Shown here one piece after another: positions 63,201 through 64,000 of a stretch of 64,000 nucleotides of DNA. A program made the translations under genes and the position numbers. Numbering within the stretch: the stretch's first letter is position 1; each line of letters opens with the position of its first letter. The notes below the pieces were generated by a model. It was given only the letters and a program-made list of their open reading frames with translations. It searched no databases and was not told where the DNA came from. This DNA is from Silanimonas sp. (GTDB taxonomy: Bacteria > Pseudomonadota > Gammaproteobacteria > Xanthomonadales > Xanthomonadaceae), in contig NZ_JAPZQK010000006.1 in the NCBI RefSeq assembly GCF_027530345.1, positions 288,760 to 352,759 of the forward strand, read 5' to 3'.

Positions 63201-63761
63201 CACCGGCATCATCGCGCTGACGAATTCGCCTTCCGAGCCGTGCGGCAGCGTGGAGCTGCGGCAGGCGTGGTCGTCGGCGGCCAGCACCAGCACGCCGCCG
63301 TTCTTGTTCGTGCCGGCGGCGTTGCCGTGCTTGAACACGTCGCCGCAGCGGTCGACGCCCGGGCCCTTGCCGTACCACATGCCGAACACGCCGTCGTACT
63401 TGGCGCCCGGCCACAGGTTGGTCTGCTGGCTGCCCCAGACCATCGTCGCGCCGAGGTCCTCGTTGATGCCCGGCTGGAACTGGATGCCCGAGGCGGCGAG
63501 GTGCTTGCGCGCCTTCCACAGCTCGAGGTCGAAGCCGCCCAGCGGCGAGCCGCGGTAGCCCGAGATGAAGCCGGCGGTGTTGAGTTGCGCGGCGCGGTCG
63601 CGCATCTGCTGCATCAGCGGCAGGCGCACCAACGCCTGCACGCCGGAGAGGTAGATGCGACCTTCGGTACGGGTGTACTTGTGGTCGAGGGTGTACTCGC
63701 CATCGACGATGGCGGACGACGCGGTGGAGCGGTCCGTGGCGGAGGGCAGGACGGCGGACAT
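60219..63761 (-). CDS. Indolepyruvate ferredoxin oxidoreductase family protein
   Basis: 1180 residues on the minus strand from ATG 63761. A fused 2-oxoacid:ferredoxin oxidoreductase that should oxidatively decarboxylate aryl or branched 2-oxoacids with thiamine diphosphate, CoA and ferredoxin. The N-terminal and central parts form the pyrimidine- and diphosphate-binding domains, with CSGCPHNTS near residue 450. A cysteine-rich segment near 650 (CEGCGDC...CVSVLP, CNKDFSCVRGFC) suits iron-sulfur clusters. The gamma domain starts LLTGVGGTGVVTIGALLG near 735. Single-chain forms of about 1150-1200 residues are usual in Xanthomonadaceae. It is monocistronic between a terminator and its own promoter. 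Confidence 0.95.
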   Translation of the reverse strand: MSAVLPSATDRSTASSAIVDGEYTLDHKYTRTEGRIYLSGVQALVRLPLMQQMRDRAAQLNTAGFISGYRGSPLGGFDLELWKARKHLAASGIQFQPGINEDLGATMVWGSQQTNLWPGAKYDGVFGMWYGKGPGVDRCGDVFKHGNAAGTNKNGGVLVLAADDHACRSSTLPHGSEGEFVSAMMPVLNPAGVQDILDMGLLGWAMSRYTGRWVGFKTIAETVESSASVNVNPHQLDIVIPTDLELPPGGLNIRWPDPPLDQEMRLHQYAVKAAHAFARANKLDKIIYDSPRARLGIVTTGKSYLDVLQALEYLGIDHKDAEAIGIRVYKVGMTWPLEPQGLRNFARGLEDIVVVEEKHAFIEAQMKEQFYNFEGQRPSIVGKYDESGEWILPSTSELTPARIARVIAKRLNRFFNSEAITARLKWIAEKEQELALPRPLFPRVPTYCSGCPHNTSTQVPEGHRALGGIGCHYMVTWMDRRTDTFTQMGGEGATWCGQAPFVETPHVFQNLGDGTYFHSGSLAIRQAVSAKVNITYKILYNDAVAMTGGQPVDGTLTVPDIARQMRAEGIQTIVVVSDDIEKWSDPSIFPDGVQFYDRAELDDVHKKLSEVKGASILIYDQTCAAEKRRRRKRKLMVDPPKRVVINSLVCEGCGDCSVKSACVSVLPKETEFGRKREIDQSGCNKDFSCVRGFCPSFVSVVDAPLRKKKPKAKIDFSALPMPNVRSSLEQPWNILLTGVGGTGVVTIGALLGMAAHLEGKGTSVLDQTGLAQKGGAVTTHIRIGKNPAELHAVRIAAGEADLVLGCDMVVVNDYWSLSKIRADRTEVVLNTYEAMPSSFLKQPDLQFPAEAIIETVRKSLGGRAPFTVEANKLATALCGDAIATNLFMLGYAWQLGLVPVTFESLMRAVELNGAAVEMNKQAFGWGRLAAIDIDKVVEAADAAPAQRSGTADALDDETLSLSLDETVARRVAFLTDYQNAAYAKRYSDLVAEVRAAEATKAPGKDALSNAVARYAFKLMAYKDEYEVARLYTSGEFEARLKEQFEDGGSLRFHLAPPLLSKKDADGHLVKSEYGPWIFSAFKVLKHLKFLRGTALDPVGHTEERKMERRLRDEYVQTIRELLPKLSAENHALAVEIAEVPEHIRGFGHVKERHVEKAEKLRTELLRRWAKPGIAATVTTA

Positions 63762-63798
63762 CGGCAGGGCCTCGGGGGCGTTCGAGCAAAGACTCGGA

Positions 63799-63804
63799 AT
63801 TATA
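63799..63804 (-). promoter_or_regulatory. Sigma-70 -10 element of the oxidoreductase gene
   Basis: The minus strand reads TATAAT, an exact -10 hexamer in an otherwise GC-rich region, 37 bases before the ATG. No good -35 is seen at 16-18 bases, so an activator may be needed. The putative insertion-sequence end lies about 34 bases further upstream. Confidence 0.6.
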
Positions 63805-63837
63805 GCGCGGTGCTCGGTCGACGCCGGGTCATTGGCG

Positions 63838-64000
63838 TGTTGGCGCTCGCCGAAAACTGACCATCTCTGCGCACTGAAAATTGACCAGGGATGGAACCGG
63901 GAATTCGGCCTCCCGGCGCAGCCAGTCTAGCGGTGCCTCCGGGTCGTCAGGCGTTGTCCTCCTTGGCTTGATCGATCTTGGCCTGCTCCCGCGCCTTGAT
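63838..64000. mobile_element. Probable end of an IS21-type insertion sequence (partial)
   Basis: Two close copies of a GAAAA(C/T)TGACCA unit (63852-63863 and 63875-63886) begin 14 bases inside a terminal TGTTGG. Repeated GAAAAnTGACCA units near a TG terminus are, to my knowledge, typical of IS21-family ends. A minus-strand open frame enters from the right, as expected for istB next to the right end of such an element. The element continues past the window, so the transposase genes cannot be confirmed. Confidence 0.5.
63947..64000 (-). CDS. C-terminal fragment of an unidentified gene, possibly IstB-like
   Basis: Only the last 17 codons plus TGA are visible: IKAREQAKIDQAKEDNA. The stretch is charged and helical, compatible with a C-terminal tail but not diagnostic. 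Linkage to the IS21-type end suggests an IstB helper ATPase, but this is context only. Confidence 0.35.
   Translation of the reverse strand: MKAREQAKIDQAKEDNA

Noticed and set aside
60303..63860. Plus-strand open frame of 1185 codons opposite the oxidoreductase
   Set aside because: The minus-strand protein has ordered iron-sulfur and nucleotide motifs, its own -10 box and a terminator; the plus-strand frame is a GC-driven mirror.
1..64000. tRNA, rRNA, CRISPR array, prophage or replication origin
   Set aside because: No cloverleaf-like sequences, regularly spaced repeats, integrase, phage structural genes or DnaA-box clusters were noticed; intergenic gaps are mostly under 200 bases.

Overview
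The window is about 70% G+C and almost fully coding. Gene content and order point to a polarly flagellated gammaproteobacterium of the Lysobacteraceae/Xanthomonadaceae type. The evidence is sigma-54 promoters on flagellar genes, FlhF/FlhG upstream of a sigma-28 gene, CheZ, a MotC/MotD-type second stator, ParA/CheW-like polar chemoreceptor-array genes, and a single-chain 1180-residue indolepyruvate oxidoreductase. The family assignment is inference; no rRNA or other marker gene is present.

Layout. (1) 2-3792: end of fliG, then fliH-fliI-fliJ-fliK with 4-base start/stop overlaps. (2) 3861-20576: about 17 kb of non-flagellar genes. They are a polysaccharide deacetylase-like gene, a hypothetical gene, an RDD/SpoIIM/DUF4129/DUF4350/MoxR/DUF58 membrane cluster, a YIP1-like gene, a MacA/MacB-type efflux operon, an M20 amidohydrolase, and a CHASE2 histidine kinase overlapping tail-to-tail with a response regulator. 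(3) 21043-26406: fliL-M-N-O-P-Q-R and flhB. (4) 26496-29695: K+ channel, DUF350, DUF1190 lipoprotein and glutathionylspermidine synthase-like module. (5) 29872-35123: flhA, flhF, flhG, fliA. (6) 35218-41494: cheY, cheZ, a cheA without a P2 domain, motC, motD, parA/parC and a parP-like gene. (7) 41566-52969: STAS gene, second cheY, second cheA (with P2), two membrane chemoreceptors, cheW, cheR, cheD, cheB. (8) 53075-54253: a sigma-54-linked chemoreceptor without a sensor domain, ending in a terminator. (9) 54447-60154: outer-membrane channel-like protein, a four-helix-bundle chemoreceptor and three paralogous periplasmic binding proteins, closed by a terminator. (10) 60219-63761, minus strand: indolepyruvate ferredoxin oxidoreductase. 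(11) The right edge looks like the end of an IS21-type element.

How it works together: regions 1, 3 and 5 encode the C-ring, export apparatus, placement proteins and late sigma factor of a polar flagellum. Regions 6 to 9 encode the signalling system that steers it. Four near-identical sigma-54 promoters stand before fliL, fliP, flhA and the solitary chemoreceptor, so transcription restarts after each non-flagellar insertion.

The most interesting signals are: three FliM-like CheY-binding peptides repeated in the ParP-like protein; the terminator-bounded unit of channel, receptor and three binding proteins; two CheA kinases of different architecture; and the K+ channel/glutathionylspermidine synthase-like module between flhB and flhA.
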